Source: Xylophilus sp. Leaf220 (GTDB taxonomy: Bacteria > Pseudomonadota > Gammaproteobacteria > Burkholderiales > Burkholderiaceae_C). Taken from it: 64,000 nucleotides of DNA. A program made the position numbers and the translations under genes. The stretch covers positions 30,152 to 94,151 of the forward strand of contig NZ_LMKO01000005.1 in NCBI RefSeq assembly GCF_001421705.1, read 5' to 3'. Below the pieces are notes generated by a model that was not told the origin of the DNA, did not search any database, and saw only the letters and a list, made by a program, of their open reading frames with translations. Within the stretch, counting starts at the first letter, position 1. Every line of letters starts with the position of its first letter. Shown here piece after piece: positions 34,672-43,312 of the stretch.

Positions 34672-36360
34672 TCACCAATTCCGGAAGCGCTTGGGCGGTT
34701 GGTACAGGCCGCCCGATGCACGCACCAGGTCGCGCATGCTGCGCGCGGCCAGCAGGTTGCGGGTGGCGTCGCGCGGGTCGATGCCCAGGTCCTGCGGCCG
34801 CTGGACGATGCCGCGGTCGCGCAGGTTCTCCACCATGCGCTTTTCGCGCGCCAGGCCCACCGGCGTGTAGCCGGCCACGCCGCGGATCGCCTGCGCGCGC
34901 TCCTCGTCGGTGCGGCAAAGCAGCAGGTTGGCGATGCCCTCCTCGGTCAGCACATGGGTCACGTCGTCGCCGTAGACCATGATCGGCGGCAGGGCCATGC
35001 CGGTCTGCTGCTGCAGCGTCCAGGCGTCGAGCGTCTCGACGAAGGCGGGCTGCATGTGTTCGCGGAAGGTCTCCACCATCTGCACCACCAGCTTCTGGCC
35101 GCGCGGCGTGCCGGCGGCGCCGGTGCGGCCGGCACGCGCCTGCTGGCCGGCCTTGAGCCAGGCGGGGCTGGCATGCCGCCGGCCGCGCGCGTCGGCGCCC
35201 ATGTTGGGCGCACCGCCGAAGCCGGCGATGCGGCCCAGGGTGGCGGTCGAGCTGTTGCCGTCGAGGTCCATCTGCAGGGTGGAGCCGATGAACAGGTCGC
35301 AGGCGTAGTGGCCGGCGGCCTGGCTGAAGGCGCGGTTGCTGCGCAGGCTGCCGTCGGGGCCGGTGAAGAACACGTCGCCGCGGGCGCGGATGTAGTCCTC
35401 CATGCCCAGCTCGGAGCCGAAGGAGTGGATGCTCTTGACCCAGCCCGCCTCGATCGCCGGGATCATCGCCGGGTGAGGGTTCAGCGCCCAGTGCTGGCAG
35501 ATCCTGCCCTTGAGCCCCAGCGATTCGGCATACGTGGGCAGCAGCAGCTCGATGGCCGCGGTGTCGAAGCCGATGCCGTGGTTGAGCCGCTGCACCCCGT
35601 ACTCGGCGTAGATGCCCTTGATCGCCACCATGGCCATCAGCACCTGGATTTCGCTGATCTGCGCAGGGTCGCGGGTGAAGAGCGGCTCGATGAAATGCGG
35701 CCGCGGCGCAGGCACCACGAAGCTAACCCAGTCGGCCGGGATGTCGATCCGCGGCAGTTTCGTGGTGGTGCCGTCCACCAGCTCGTTGACCTGCGCGATC
35801 ACGATGCCGCCCGAGAACGCGGTGGCCTCGACGATGGCGGGCGTGTCCTCGGTGTTGGGGCCGGTGTAGAGGTTGCCCTGCGCGTCGGCGGCCTGCGCGG
35901 CGACCAGCGCCACATTGGGCGTCAGGTCGACGAAGTAGCGGGCGAACAGCTCCAGGTAGGTGTGGATCGCGCCAATCTCGATCCGCCCGGCCGAGGCCAG
36001 TTGCGCCAGCCGCGCGCCCTGCGGGCCGGAGAAGCTGAAGTCGAGCCGGCTGGCCACGCCGTTCTCGAAGACGTCCAGGTGCTGCGGCAGCGCCAGCACC
36101 GACTGGACCATGTGCAGGTGGTGCACCCGCTGCGGATCGACCGCCACCAGCGCATCGGCCAGGAAGTCGGCCTGCTTCTGGTTGTTGCCTTCCAGGCAGA
36201 CCCGGTCGTGCGGCTCGATCACCGCCTCCAGCAGGGTGCCGACGGCGGTGGCATCGACGACCACCTTGCCGCGCAGGCGGGGGCCGAGCGCTTCGGCGGC
36301 CCGGGCGAGCCGCGTGGCGCGGCCCTGGGCGCGGAGGTTCCAGGAGGGTGTGGCTTGCAT
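34672..36360 (-). CDS. mdcA: Malonate decarboxylase alpha subunit MdcA
   Basis: This 562-residue acetyl-S-ACP:malonate ACP transferase exchanges acetyl for malonyl on MdcC and releases acetate. Family blocks include EGNNQKQADFLADAL, VHHLHMVQSVLALPQHLDVFE, EIGAIHTYLELFARYFVDLTPNVALVA, QRLNHGIGFDTAAIELLLPTYA and MGADARGRRHASPAWLKAGQ. It is the first gene of the operon. A LysR gene ends 89 bases upstream on the same strand. Confidence 0.96.
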   Translation of the reverse strand: MQATPSWNLRAQGRATRLARAAEALGPRLRGKVVVDATAVGTLLEAVIEPHDRVCLEGNNQKQADFLADALVAVDPQRVHHLHMVQSVLALPQHLDVFENGVASRLDFSFSGPQGARLAQLASAGRIEIGAIHTYLELFARYFVDLTPNVALVAAQAADAQGNLYTGPNTEDTPAIVEATAFSGGIVIAQVNELVDGTTTKLPRIDIPADWVSFVVPAPRPHFIEPLFTRDPAQISEIQVLMAMVAIKGIYAEYGVQRLNHGIGFDTAAIELLLPTYAESLGLKGRICQHWALNPHPAMIPAIEAGWVKSIHSFGSELGMEDYIRARGDVFFTGPDGSLRSNRAFSQAAGHYACDLFIGSTLQMDLDGNSSTATLGRIAGFGGAPNMGADARGRRHASPAWLKAGQQARAGRTGAAGTPRGQKLVVQMVETFREHMQPAFVETLDAWTLQQQTGMALPPIMVYGDDVTHVLTEEGIANLLLCRTDEERAQAIRGVAGYTPVGLAREKRMVENLRDRGIVQRPQDLGIDPRDATRNLLAARSMRDLVRASGGLYQPPKRFRNW

Positions 36361-36449
36361 GCCGGCGAGCGTACGGCGGCCTGCCGCGCCGATCAATCAA
36401 GCCGGCGGCACGACGCTTACGCCCAGCGGAACGGAAACGGGCGGCGGCA

Positions 36450-37376
36450 TCAGTCGTGCGACGGGTCGACCGCCCACGGCGCCTGCACGAAATGCTGTGC
36501 CAGGAACGCGATCAGTGCCTGCACCCGCGCCGGCTTGGCCCGGCCGGGCGGGGTGACGATGTGCAGCGCGATCGCGGGCGGCGCCCAGTCCTGCAGCGTG
36601 GCCTCGATGCGGCCGGCGCGCAGGTCGTCCCAGGCCAGGAACTCGGGCTGCATCGCCAGGCCCAGGCCGGCGCGCAGCGCGGGCACCAGCGCCTCGGCGT
36701 TGTTGACCTGCAGGGCGGCCGGCACCACCTGCGCGAAATCGCCATGCCGCGCATGGTGGAAACGCCAGGCCTCGCCGACGCGGGCATGGGTGTAGCGCAG
36801 CGCCCGGTGCTGCGCCAGGTCGCGCGGATGGGCCGGATGGCCGTGCTGCGCGAAGTAGGCCGGCGCACCCACCAGCAGGATGCGCACGGTGCACAGCCGG
36901 CGCGCCAGCAGGCTCGAATCGGGCAGGTCGGAGATGCGCAGCGCCAAGTCGAAGCCCTGCGCCACCACGTCGGTCAGCGCGTCGCTGAACTGCAGGTCGA
37001 GCGTCACCTCGGGGTGGCGCTCCATGAAGAGCGGCAGCGCCGGCCCCAGGTGCGCCACGCCGAAGGACATCGGCGCGGCGATGCGGATGGTGCCGCGCAG
37101 GCTCTTCGATTGCTCCGTCACCTCGGCCTCGACCGCCTCGCCCTCGCTCAGGATGCGGGCGGCCCGCTCCAGCGAGGCCTGGCCGCTGGCGGTGAGCGAC
37201 ATCTTGCGCGAGGTGCGGTGGAACAGCGTGGTGCGCAGCCGCGTTTCCAGCCGGGTGATCGCCTTCGACACCGTCGGCTGCGACACCGCCAGGTCGGCCG
37301 AGGCCCTGGCGAACGAGCCCGTCTCCGCCACCTTGGCGAAGATCGCCCAGGCTTCCAGGTCGGGCAGCTTGCTCAT
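36450..37376 (-). CDS. LysR-family regulator upstream of mdc operon
   Basis: This 308-residue LysR-type regulator of the CrgA/DhcR-like group has an N-terminal HTH (LEAWAIFAKVAETGSFARASADL, SQPTVSKAITRLETRL) and a standard effector domain. It faces the same way as mdcA, unlike the divergent mdcR of Klebsiella. Its sequence is not MdcR-like: the MdcR hallmarks RKLEVLIAFMETGNLARAAE and SVHRALHSLE are found instead in the gene at 48636-49556. It may still control mdc by position; this is open. Confidence 0.83.
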   Translation of the reverse strand: MSKLPDLEAWAIFAKVAETGSFARASADLAVSQPTVSKAITRLETRLRTTLFHRTSRKMSLTASGQASLERAARILSEGEAVEAEVTEQSKSLRGTIRIAAPMSFGVAHLGPALPLFMERHPEVTLDLQFSDALTDVVAQGFDLALRISDLPDSSLLARRLCTVRILLVGAPAYFAQHGHPAHPRDLAQHRALRYTHARVGEAWRFHHARHGDFAQVVPAALQVNNAEALVPALRAGLGLAMQPEFLAWDDLRAGRIEATLQDWAPPAIALHIVTPPGRAKPARVQALIAFLAQHFVQAPWAVDPSHD

Positions 37377-37467
37377 GGGGAGGCGGTGGGATCGGGCGTC
37401 GGGACGGTATGGCGTGCTCCGGCCATGGACTGCCCGGTGTCGCGCGCGACGGGATGGCGATCGGCAC

Positions 37468-38154
37468 TCATCGATGGCACATCGCGGAGAGACGTTGCAG
37501 AACCTGTTCCGCCCGGCCCGGCTCGGCCAGCATGCCCGGCAGAACGTTCGCAAAGTTCCGGTCCGTCAGCAGCCGATCGAATGCATCCCCTACGGATTGC
37601 CGAACGTCTACAGGGGCCGCTGCCAGTTCGTCTGCCAATTCCTCGCGCCCATCAACGATGTTGAGGATGTCTTCGATGTCGTGGCTGCCCAGGTAATCGC
37701 CACCGCCACGGCCTGCGAACGCCTCCAGCTTGGTGGCCACGAAGGCCACCGCACTGACCAGGCGAAGGGTGATGCCCGCCCCCACGTCCGCAGGCTCGGC
37801 GGTGGCGACCGCATACGGGTACCAGCGGTTGGAGAATCCCAGCACCTCCGGCTGTACGGGCATCAGATCGAACTGCATGCCCGAATCCTTGTGCACCCAG
37901 CGGCAGATCACGTCGCTGGTCACGTCGCGGGCAAAACCGCGCTGCGCGACTGTTTGTTCCATGCGATGGAACATGGCCCGGTCGGCGTTCACGACCGCAT
38001 CCACGTCGCGGGTGGCACGTACCGCATCGGCCAGCGGGTCGGTCACCAGCATGCCGGCGACGGCGCCGCCGACGAACACCATGTGTTCGCGCAAATCGCC
38101 GAGCGCCTCGCCGATCAAGCGCAGTTGCGGCAGATTCGGGTCATCGATCCGCAT
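37468..38154 (-). CDS. Nucleotidyltransferase, AbiEii/MenT-like
   Basis: This 228-residue protein has a minimal nucleotidyltransferase core: HMVFVGGAVAGMLVTD, then RATRDVDAVVN with the Dx[DE]-like catalytic pair, and DLMPVQPEVLGFSNRW as the likely third acidic region. AbiEii/MenT toxins of this fold modify tRNA or other targets with nucleotides. It follows the winged-helix gene by only 7 bases. The pair fits a type IV (AbiE-like) toxin-antitoxin or a defence module, but the partner differs from classical AbiEi. Confidence 0.7.
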   Translation of the reverse strand: MRIDDPNLPQLRLIGEALGDLREHMVFVGGAVAGMLVTDPLADAVRATRDVDAVVNADRAMFHRMEQTVAQRGFARDVTSDVICRWVHKDSGMQFDLMPVQPEVLGFSNRWYPYAVATAEPADVGAGITLRLVSAVAFVATKLEAFAGRGGGDYLGSHDIEDILNIVDGREELADELAAAPVDVRQSVGDAFDRLLTDRNFANVLPGMLAEPGRAEQVLQRLSAMCHR

Positions 38155-38161
38155 CGGGCGC

Positions 38162-38689
38162 CTACTCGTGCGAGCGCATCAGCTCGGCTTCCAGCAGTTC
38201 GGCGGCCAGGTTGCGCTCGCGCGCCCGGCCGGTGCGCAAGGCATCGAGCAAGGCCAACAGGCGATGCAGCGACGGATCGGCCAGAGCAGCCTGCGGCGCA
38301 GTCCGATAGAGCGGCGGAATCGCCGGTCCCCTGGCCTTGCCATGGGGATGCGCCCACACGGGGGCTTCTCCCGGTGCGGCCGTCAAATGGCGGGCCAGCG
38401 GTTCGGCACCGAATGCTGTCGGAACGCCTCGTTTGACCGGACCGACCGCCGCAGGCCAGACGTAGCGCACGCCGTGCAGCAGGAACTCCAGCAGATTCGG
38501 CCGTACCGGCGACCATTCGATACGCGACGGCGCGACGGCCAAGCCCGATGCCACGGCGCGCTTCACGCTGGCATGCGCCTCGGAGGCGCTCAGGCCCAGC
38601 GCCTGGCCCAGCAGGGCATAGGTCCAGCGCTGGGGCGGGTGGGCGGCCACCTTCAGCACCACCAGCAAATCTTGCGGTTTGAGGTCCAT
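38162..38689 (-). CDS. Winged-helix protein paired with nucleotidyltransferase
   Basis: This 175-residue protein has an N-terminal winged-helix-like region (DLKPQDLLVVLKVAAHP, TYALLGQALGLSASEAHASVKRAV) and EFLLHGVRYVWPA. A central PT-x-FGAEPLA segment precedes a C-terminal helical part (LALLDALRTGRARERNLAAELLEAEL). I know this as a recurrent hypothetical protein associated with nucleotidyltransferases. It is likely the antitoxin or regulator of the pair. Upstream lies a nested palindrome (38700-38737). The MDLKPQ Met was chosen over one three codons upstream. Confidence 0.7.
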   Translation of the reverse strand: MDLKPQDLLVVLKVAAHPPQRWTYALLGQALGLSASEAHASVKRAVASGLAVAPSRIEWSPVRPNLLEFLLHGVRYVWPAAVGPVKRGVPTAFGAEPLARHLTAAPGEAPVWAHPHGKARGPAIPPLYRTAPQAALADPSLHRLLALLDALRTGRARERNLAAELLEAELMRSHE

Positions 38690-38699
38690 CGGCACCATT

Positions 38700-38737
38700 C
38701 ATTCGCTATTCGTGAATTGCGAATATCGCGGACGAAT
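38700..38737. promoter_or_regulatory. Nested palindrome upstream of winged-helix/nucleotidyltransferase pair
   Basis: Outer arms CATTCG (38700-38705) and CGAATG (38732-38737) enclose inner arms TATTCG (38707-38712) and CGAATA (38720-38725). Four ATTCG half-sites within 38 bases just upstream of the first gene suggest cooperative binding by the winged-helix protein. Confidence 0.55.
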
Positions 38738-38884
38738 GTGTATTTTGCAAGCCCTGGCGAAGCTGCGAGCTCGGAGAGCAGCATGGTGTTCGTGGAATCG
38801 ATGGTTTTCCATCTTTTCTATTCTCTAAACGATCGCCGGATCCTACAGTTGATCCATCGCAACATGCAATGCAGGAGAAACACC

Positions 38885-39586
38885 ATGATCGAACGCCGTC
38901 CCTTCGCCGAACTCGGTGGTGCCGACCACGGCTGGCTCGATGCCAAGCACCACTTCTCCTTCGCCGGCTACCACGACGCAGCCCGCATGGGATGGGGCGC
39001 GCTGCGGGTGTGGAACGACGACACCATCGCACCGGGCACCGGCTTTCCGCCCCATGCCCATGCCGACATGGAAATCATCACCTACGTCCGGGAAGGCGCG
39101 ATCACCCACCAGGACAACCTGGGCAACAAGGGCCGCACCGAGGCGGGCGACGTTCAGGTGATGAGCGCCGGCAGCGGCATCCGCCATTCGGAATACAACC
39201 ACGAGTCGGTGACCACCAAGATCTTCCAGATCTGGATCATCCCGGACGGCCGCGGCCAGGCGCCTTCGTGGGGTGCCAAGCCCTTCCCGAAGGGCGACCG
39301 TTCGGGCCAGTTCGTGGCGCTGGCCAGCGGCCTGCCCGGCGACGACGACGCGCTGCCGATCCGCACCGATGCCCGGGTGCTGGGCGCCACGCTGAAGGCC
39401 GGCGAATCGGCCGAGTACCGGCTGGGCCGCGACCGCCGCGGCTACCTGGTGACCGCCAGCGGCGAGGTCGAGATCGACGGCGTGCCGCTGGCCGCCCGCG
39501 ACGGCGCCGCGATCCGCGACGTGGACAGCTTCCGCGTCACTGCGCGGTCGGACGCCGAGCTGGTGTTGGTCGACTCGGCGCCGTAA
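38885..39586 (+). CDS. Pirin-family protein (YhhW-like quercetinase type)
   Basis: This 233-residue bicupin has the pirin metal-binding motif PPHAHADMEIITYV and SGIRHSEYNHE, giving three His and one Glu. DNLGNKGRTEAGDVQVMSAG and a degenerate C-terminal cupin (LGRDRRGYLVTASGEVEIDG) are present. Related E. coli YhhW has quercetin 2,3-dioxygenase activity in vitro. The physiological role is unknown. GGAGAAA precedes the ATG. Confidence 0.9.
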   Translation: MIERRPFAELGGADHGWLDAKHHFSFAGYHDAARMGWGALRVWNDDTIAPGTGFPPHAHADMEIITYVREGAITHQDNLGNKGRTEAGDVQVMSAGSGIRHSEYNHESVTTKIFQIWIIPDGRGQAPSWGAKPFPKGDRSGQFVALASGLPGDDDALPIRTDARVLGATLKAGESAEYRLGRDRRGYLVTASGEVEIDGVPLAARDGAAIRDVDSFRVTARSDAELVLVDSAP

Positions 39587-39601
39587 GCCGGTCGCTGGGG
39601 T

Positions 39602-40603
39602 TCAGTCGGCCGTGGAGCGCCGCTCGACGATCCGGAACCCCATGTTCACCACCGGCGCCGCCACGGTCTCGCCGCGGCAGCGTGCCACGACCAATGCCGC
39701 CGCGGTGCGGCCGATGGCGGCGCCGTCGACCTGCACGGTGGTCAGCGACGGCTCCATATGCGCCGCGAAGTCCGCATCGCCGAAGCCGCAGACCGCCAGG
39801 TCTTGCGGTATCCGCAGTCCGCGGGCCAGGGCTTCGGTCACCACGCCCTGCGCGAGCTGGTCGGAACTGCAATACACCGCCTCGATCTCCGGGTCCTGTG
39901 TCAGCAGGTCGGCCAAAGCCCGCCGTCCCAATGCCAGACTGCTGGGCGCCGGTACGTAAGCCGTCGGCACCGTGCGGCCCAGCGTTGCCAGCAAACCCTC
40001 GCGCCGTGTGGCCGCGCGCGCATCGTCGCCTGTGGCGATGCCGATCCGCCGCCAGCCGCGTGCCAGGAAGTAGCCCGCGATCGCGCCGCCCACCAGCAAG
40101 TGCGAGAAACCCACCATCATGTCGACCGGCCGATCGCTCAGGTCCCAGGTTTCGACCACCGGGATGCCCAGCCGCCCCAGCCGCTCGCGCAGCGCAGCGG
40201 AATGGACCAATCCGGTGACCACGATGCCGTCGGGCTGGCGGCTCATCATGGTGTTGAAGAGTGCCTCTTCGCGCGCATGGTCATAGCCGCTCTGGCCCAG
40301 GATCAACTGGTAGCCGGCCGCATGCAGCGATTCGGTCAGTGCCTCGACCGTCGGAAGGAACTGCTGGACCGAGATCGCCGGGACGAGCGCCGCAACGGTC
40401 ATGCTGCGCCGCGATTTGAGGCCGCCCGCCAGCAGGTTGGGAAAGTAGCCGGTGGTCTCGACCGCCTGCCGTACCCGCGCGATCGTCTTGTCCGACACCA
40501 TCGCCGGCTTGCCGAGCGCGCGAGAAGCGGTGATCAGCGAAACGCCGGCTGCGCGTGCGACGTCGTGAAGGGTAGCGGGTTTGGGGGGTGGAACAGCGGG
40601 CAT
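39602..40603 (-). CDS. LacI-family regulator of the aldarate cluster
   Basis: This 333-residue protein has an N-terminal LacI HTH (ATLHDVARAAGVSLITASRALG) with a hinge (YFPNLLAGGLKSRRS). The periplasmic-binding-like sensor domain most resembles GntR/IdnR-type gluconate regulators (DGIVVTGLVHS, VETWDLSDRPVDMMVGFSH). It is divergent from the Bug and talarate/galactarate dehydratase genes, with two matching operators between them. It probably represses that operon until an aldarate or its product binds. ATG was chosen over a GTG six codons upstream. Confidence 0.9.
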   Translation of the reverse strand: MPAVPPPKPATLHDVARAAGVSLITASRALGKPAMVSDKTIARVRQAVETTGYFPNLLAGGLKSRRSMTVAALVPAISVQQFLPTVEALTESLHAAGYQLILGQSGYDHAREEALFNTMMSRQPDGIVVTGLVHSAALRERLGRLGIPVVETWDLSDRPVDMMVGFSHLLVGGAIAGYFLARGWRRIGIATGDDARAATRREGLLATLGRTVPTAYVPAPSSLALGRRALADLLTQDPEIEAVYCSSDQLAQGVVTEALARGLRIPQDLAVCGFGDADFAAHMEPSLTTVQVDGAAIGRTAAALVVARCRGETVAAPVVNMGFRIVERRSTAD

Positions 40604-40683
40604 GGCAGGGACGCGAGGCACGCCGCATTGTCCGCCATCCCACCCACCGGTCCGTCACCGGGTCGGACCGGTTGACAGTAGCG

Positions 40684-40699
40684 ATGACAACGTTAGCAT
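40684..40699. promoter_or_regulatory. LacI-type operator O2 (imperfect)
   Basis: ATGACAACGTTAGCAT shares its left half with the perfect operator 85 bases downstream. The two sites are spaced about eight helical turns apart, suited to looping. The site is 81 bases upstream of the regulator gene's own start. Confidence 0.7.
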
Positions 40700-40765
40700 T
40701 TCAGCGCCGATCGATTTAGCGCCTCCAACTGATTGCTTGCCAGAGTCAGCGCTAAAACGCTTCTG

Positions 40766-40787
40766 AAAATGACAACGTTGTCATTTT
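40766..40787. promoter_or_regulatory. LacI-type operator O1 (perfect 22-bp palindrome)
   Basis: AAAATGACAAC is followed directly by its exact reverse complement, with the central CG expected for LacI-family sites. It lies 33 bases upstream of the Bug gene start, where it would block transcription. ATGACAACGTTGTCAT-like cores are known for GntR-type LacI regulators. Confidence 0.85.
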
Positions 40788-40820
40788 CATGCTCGGCTAT
40801 TCAAACCACAGGAGACATCC

Positions 40821-41783
40821 ATGAAAAAGCTCATTGCCATAGCCGTGCTCGGTGTGTCGGCCCTCACCGCGCAATCGCAGACGGCATGGCCCGCCAAGCC
40901 GGTCACGCTGGTCGTGCCCTTCCCGCCTGGAGGTTCGACCGACCAGGTCGCCCGCGCCCTGGCGCCGCGGCTGGGCGACCGGTTCAAGCAGTCGTTCCTG
41001 GTCGACAACCGGGCCGGAGCGGCCGGCACGATCGGGGCGGCACTGGTCAAGCGCGCACCGGCCGATGGCTACACCTTCTTCGTCACCTCGCTCGGCCCGC
41101 TGGTCATTGCCCCGCATCTGCTCAAGAACCTGCAATACGACCCGTCGAACGATTTCGACCTGATCACGGTGGCCGTGCAGTCGCCTAACGTGCTGGTGGT
41201 GCCCACCGCGTCGCCGCACAAGAGCGTGGCCGATGTGATCGCGTTCCTGAAGGCCCACCCGGACAAGATGAGCTTCGCCTCGGCCGGCAACGGCACCAGC
41301 GACCATCTCACCGCCGAGCTGTTCTGGCAGCAGACGGGGACCCACGGCGTGCATGTGCCGTACAAGGGCGGCGCGCCGGCCCATACCGACCTGATGGGCG
41401 GCCAGGTGGACGCCTCGTTCCAGAACATCAACGCCGTGGTGCAGTACATCAGGGCCGGAAAGATGCGCCCGCTGGCGATCACCAGTGCCAAGCGGTCGCC
41501 CGTGCTGCCCGATGTGCCGACTCTGGCCGAGTCGGGCGTGGACAACGTGGTCGTCACCTCGTGGCAGGCGATCGCCTCGCCCAAGGGACTGCCGCCCGCG
41601 ATCCGCGACAAGGCGTACCAGGCGTTCACCGAGGCGCTGCGCGACCCCGCAGTGAAGGATCCGTTCACCGCGATCGGATTCGAGCTGGTCGCCAACACGC
41701 CGGCCGAGTTCGCCGCCTTCCAGAAAGCCGAGTACGCCCGATGGAAGAAGGTGATCGAGACCGGAAAGATCACCATCGACTGA
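40821..41783 (+). CDS. Bug/TctC solute-binding protein, probable aldarate binder
   Basis: This 320-residue periplasmic binding protein has a signal peptide (MKKLIAIAVLGVSALTAQSQ). Bug motifs are VTLVVPFPPGGSTDQVAR, VDNRAGAAGTIGAALV, SFASAGNGTSDHLTAELF, HVPYKGGAPAHTDLMGG and VPTLAESGV. It is first in an operon with L-talarate/galactarate dehydratase and under a LacI-type operator, so an aldaric acid is the likely ligand. CAGGAG precedes the ATG. No cognate TctA/B genes are present. Confidence 0.9.
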   Translation: MKKLIAIAVLGVSALTAQSQTAWPAKPVTLVVPFPPGGSTDQVARALAPRLGDRFKQSFLVDNRAGAAGTIGAALVKRAPADGYTFFVTSLGPLVIAPHLLKNLQYDPSNDFDLITVAVQSPNVLVVPTASPHKSVADVIAFLKAHPDKMSFASAGNGTSDHLTAELFWQQTGTHGVHVPYKGGAPAHTDLMGGQVDASFQNINAVVQYIRAGKMRPLAITSAKRSPVLPDVPTLAESGVDNVVVTSWQAIASPKGLPPAIRDKAYQAFTEALRDPAVKDPFTAIGFELVANTPAEFAAFQKAEYARWKKVIETGKITID

Positions 41784-41818
41784 ACGCGTGTCGCTTTCTC
41801 CATTCCCGCAAGAACATC

Positions 41819-42979
41819 GTGACCACCTCTTCCATTTCTCCCGCCTCCGTGCCCGGCGACAGCATCGCCTGGGTGCGTATCTCTTCCTGCTACCTGCCCC
41901 TGGCCACGCCGATCAGCGATGCCAAGGTGCTCACCGGCCGGCAGAAGCCGATGACCGAGATCGCCATGCTTTTTGCGGAAATCCGTACCAAGGATGGCAA
42001 CGAAGGGCTGGGCTTCAGCTACAGCAAGCGTGCCGGCGGGCCGGGGCAGTTCGCCCATGCGCAGGAAATCGCGCCGGCGCTGATCGGCGAAGACCCCAGC
42101 GACATCGCCAAGATCTGGACCAAACTCTGCTGGGCCGGCGCATCGGTCGGGCGCAGCGGCATGGCGGTGCAGGCGATCGGCGCATTCGACGTGGCGCTCT
42201 ACGACCTGAAGGCCCGACGAGCCGGTCTGTCGCTGGCCAAGCTGCTCGGCGCACACCGCGACTCGGTCCGCTGCTACAACACCTCCGGCGGGTTCCTCCA
42301 CACGCCGCTGGACCAGCTGCTGGTCAATGCACAAGCCTCTCGCGAACGCGGCATCGGCGGCATAAAGCTCAAGGTCGGCCAGCCCGACGGCGCGCTCGAC
42401 ATGCGGCGGGTAGAGGCGGTCCGCAAGCACCTGGGCGATGCGGCACCGCTGATGGTGGATGCCAACCAGCAGTGGGACCGACCCACCGCGCAGCGCATGT
42501 GCCGCGCGCTGGAACGGTTCGATCTGGTGTGGATCGAGGAGCCGCTCGACGCCTACGACTTCGAAGGCCACGCCGCGTTGGCCGCTGCGTTCGACACGCC
42601 GATCGCCACCGGAGAAATGCTGACCAGCGCCGCCGAGCACCAGGAGCTGATCCGCAACCGCTCCTGCGACTACCTGATGCCCGACGGCCCGCGCGTCGGC
42701 GGCATCACGCCGTTCCTGAAGATCGCTGCGCTCGCCGAGAACGCCGGCCTGATGCTCGGCCCGCATTTCGCGATGGAGCTGCACGTGCATCTCGGCGCCG
42801 CTTATGCGACGGAGCCATGGGTCGAACATTTCGACTGGCTGGAGCCCCTGTTCAACGAGCGGCTCGAAATTCGCGACGGGCGTATGTTGGTACCCACGCG
42901 CCCGGGCCTGGGATTGAGCCTGAGTGAGCAGGCGCGGGCCTGGACACGCGTGCACGCGGAGTTCGGCAAGCAGCCCTGA
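41819..42979 (+). CDS. L-talarate/galactarate dehydratase
   Basis: This 386-residue enolase-superfamily enzyme of the mandelate racemase group dehydrates L-talarate and galactarate to 5-keto-4-deoxy-glucarate. It closely resembles the Salmonella TalrD/GalrD protein over the whole length (PLATPISDAKVLTGRQKP, FSYSKRAGG, SVRCYNTSGGFLHTPLDQ). All catalytic residues align: K183/K185 (KLK), D214, E240 and E266 as Mg ligands, H316 in GPHFAME. The GTG start lies 35 bases after the Bug gene. Confidence 0.93.
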   Translation: MTTSSISPASVPGDSIAWVRISSCYLPLATPISDAKVLTGRQKPMTEIAMLFAEIRTKDGNEGLGFSYSKRAGGPGQFAHAQEIAPALIGEDPSDIAKIWTKLCWAGASVGRSGMAVQAIGAFDVALYDLKARRAGLSLAKLLGAHRDSVRCYNTSGGFLHTPLDQLLVNAQASRERGIGGIKLKVGQPDGALDMRRVEAVRKHLGDAAPLMVDANQQWDRPTAQRMCRALERFDLVWIEEPLDAYDFEGHAALAAAFDTPIATGEMLTSAAEHQELIRNRSCDYLMPDGPRVGGITPFLKIAALAENAGLMLGPHFAMELHVHLGAAYATEPWVEHFDWLEPLFNERLEIRDGRMLVPTRPGLGLSLSEQARAWTRVHAEFGKQP

Positions 42980-43312
42980 AGCGGCTTCTTCCCCGTGCGC
43001 CGGATGCGCATGGGGTTTTCCAGAATCCAGCGATCGGTATCGGTTCGTCCGAAAAAACGATTGGCCTGGTATCGGAATGATTTCTACATTTGCAGCCGAT
43101 CGGTCTGCAAAAGCGGCTATTCGCCACCGGCCAACGCTTGCCGGGTTCGGTGGATGGCAACCCAACAGGCCCCCTGTATTCAGCAGTGCGGCAGTCACAC
43201 GCTGCACACCACCCGTTTGCGCGCATCCGGATCCGCGATCGGCCCTCCCAGCCGACGGAGGCGCAGCCTTGCCCGGACGACCCAGAACGATTCACAACAG
43301 GAGACCGAGACC
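42980..43312 (+). other. Intergenic leader of the porin gene
   Basis: These 333 bases have no gene I can support. They contain an inverted GTGCGCCGGATGCGCAT stretch after the dehydratase stop and a less GC-rich section (about 43015-43100) that may hold the porin promoter. ACAGGAGA at 43306-43309 region is a ribosome-binding site for the out-of-frame ATG at 43313. Confidence 0.5.

Noticed and set aside
32821..36795. A plus-strand reading frame of over 1,300 codons opposite the mdc operon
   Set aside because: It is antisense to clearly recognisable mdc genes and has no family features; long antisense frames are expected at this GC content.
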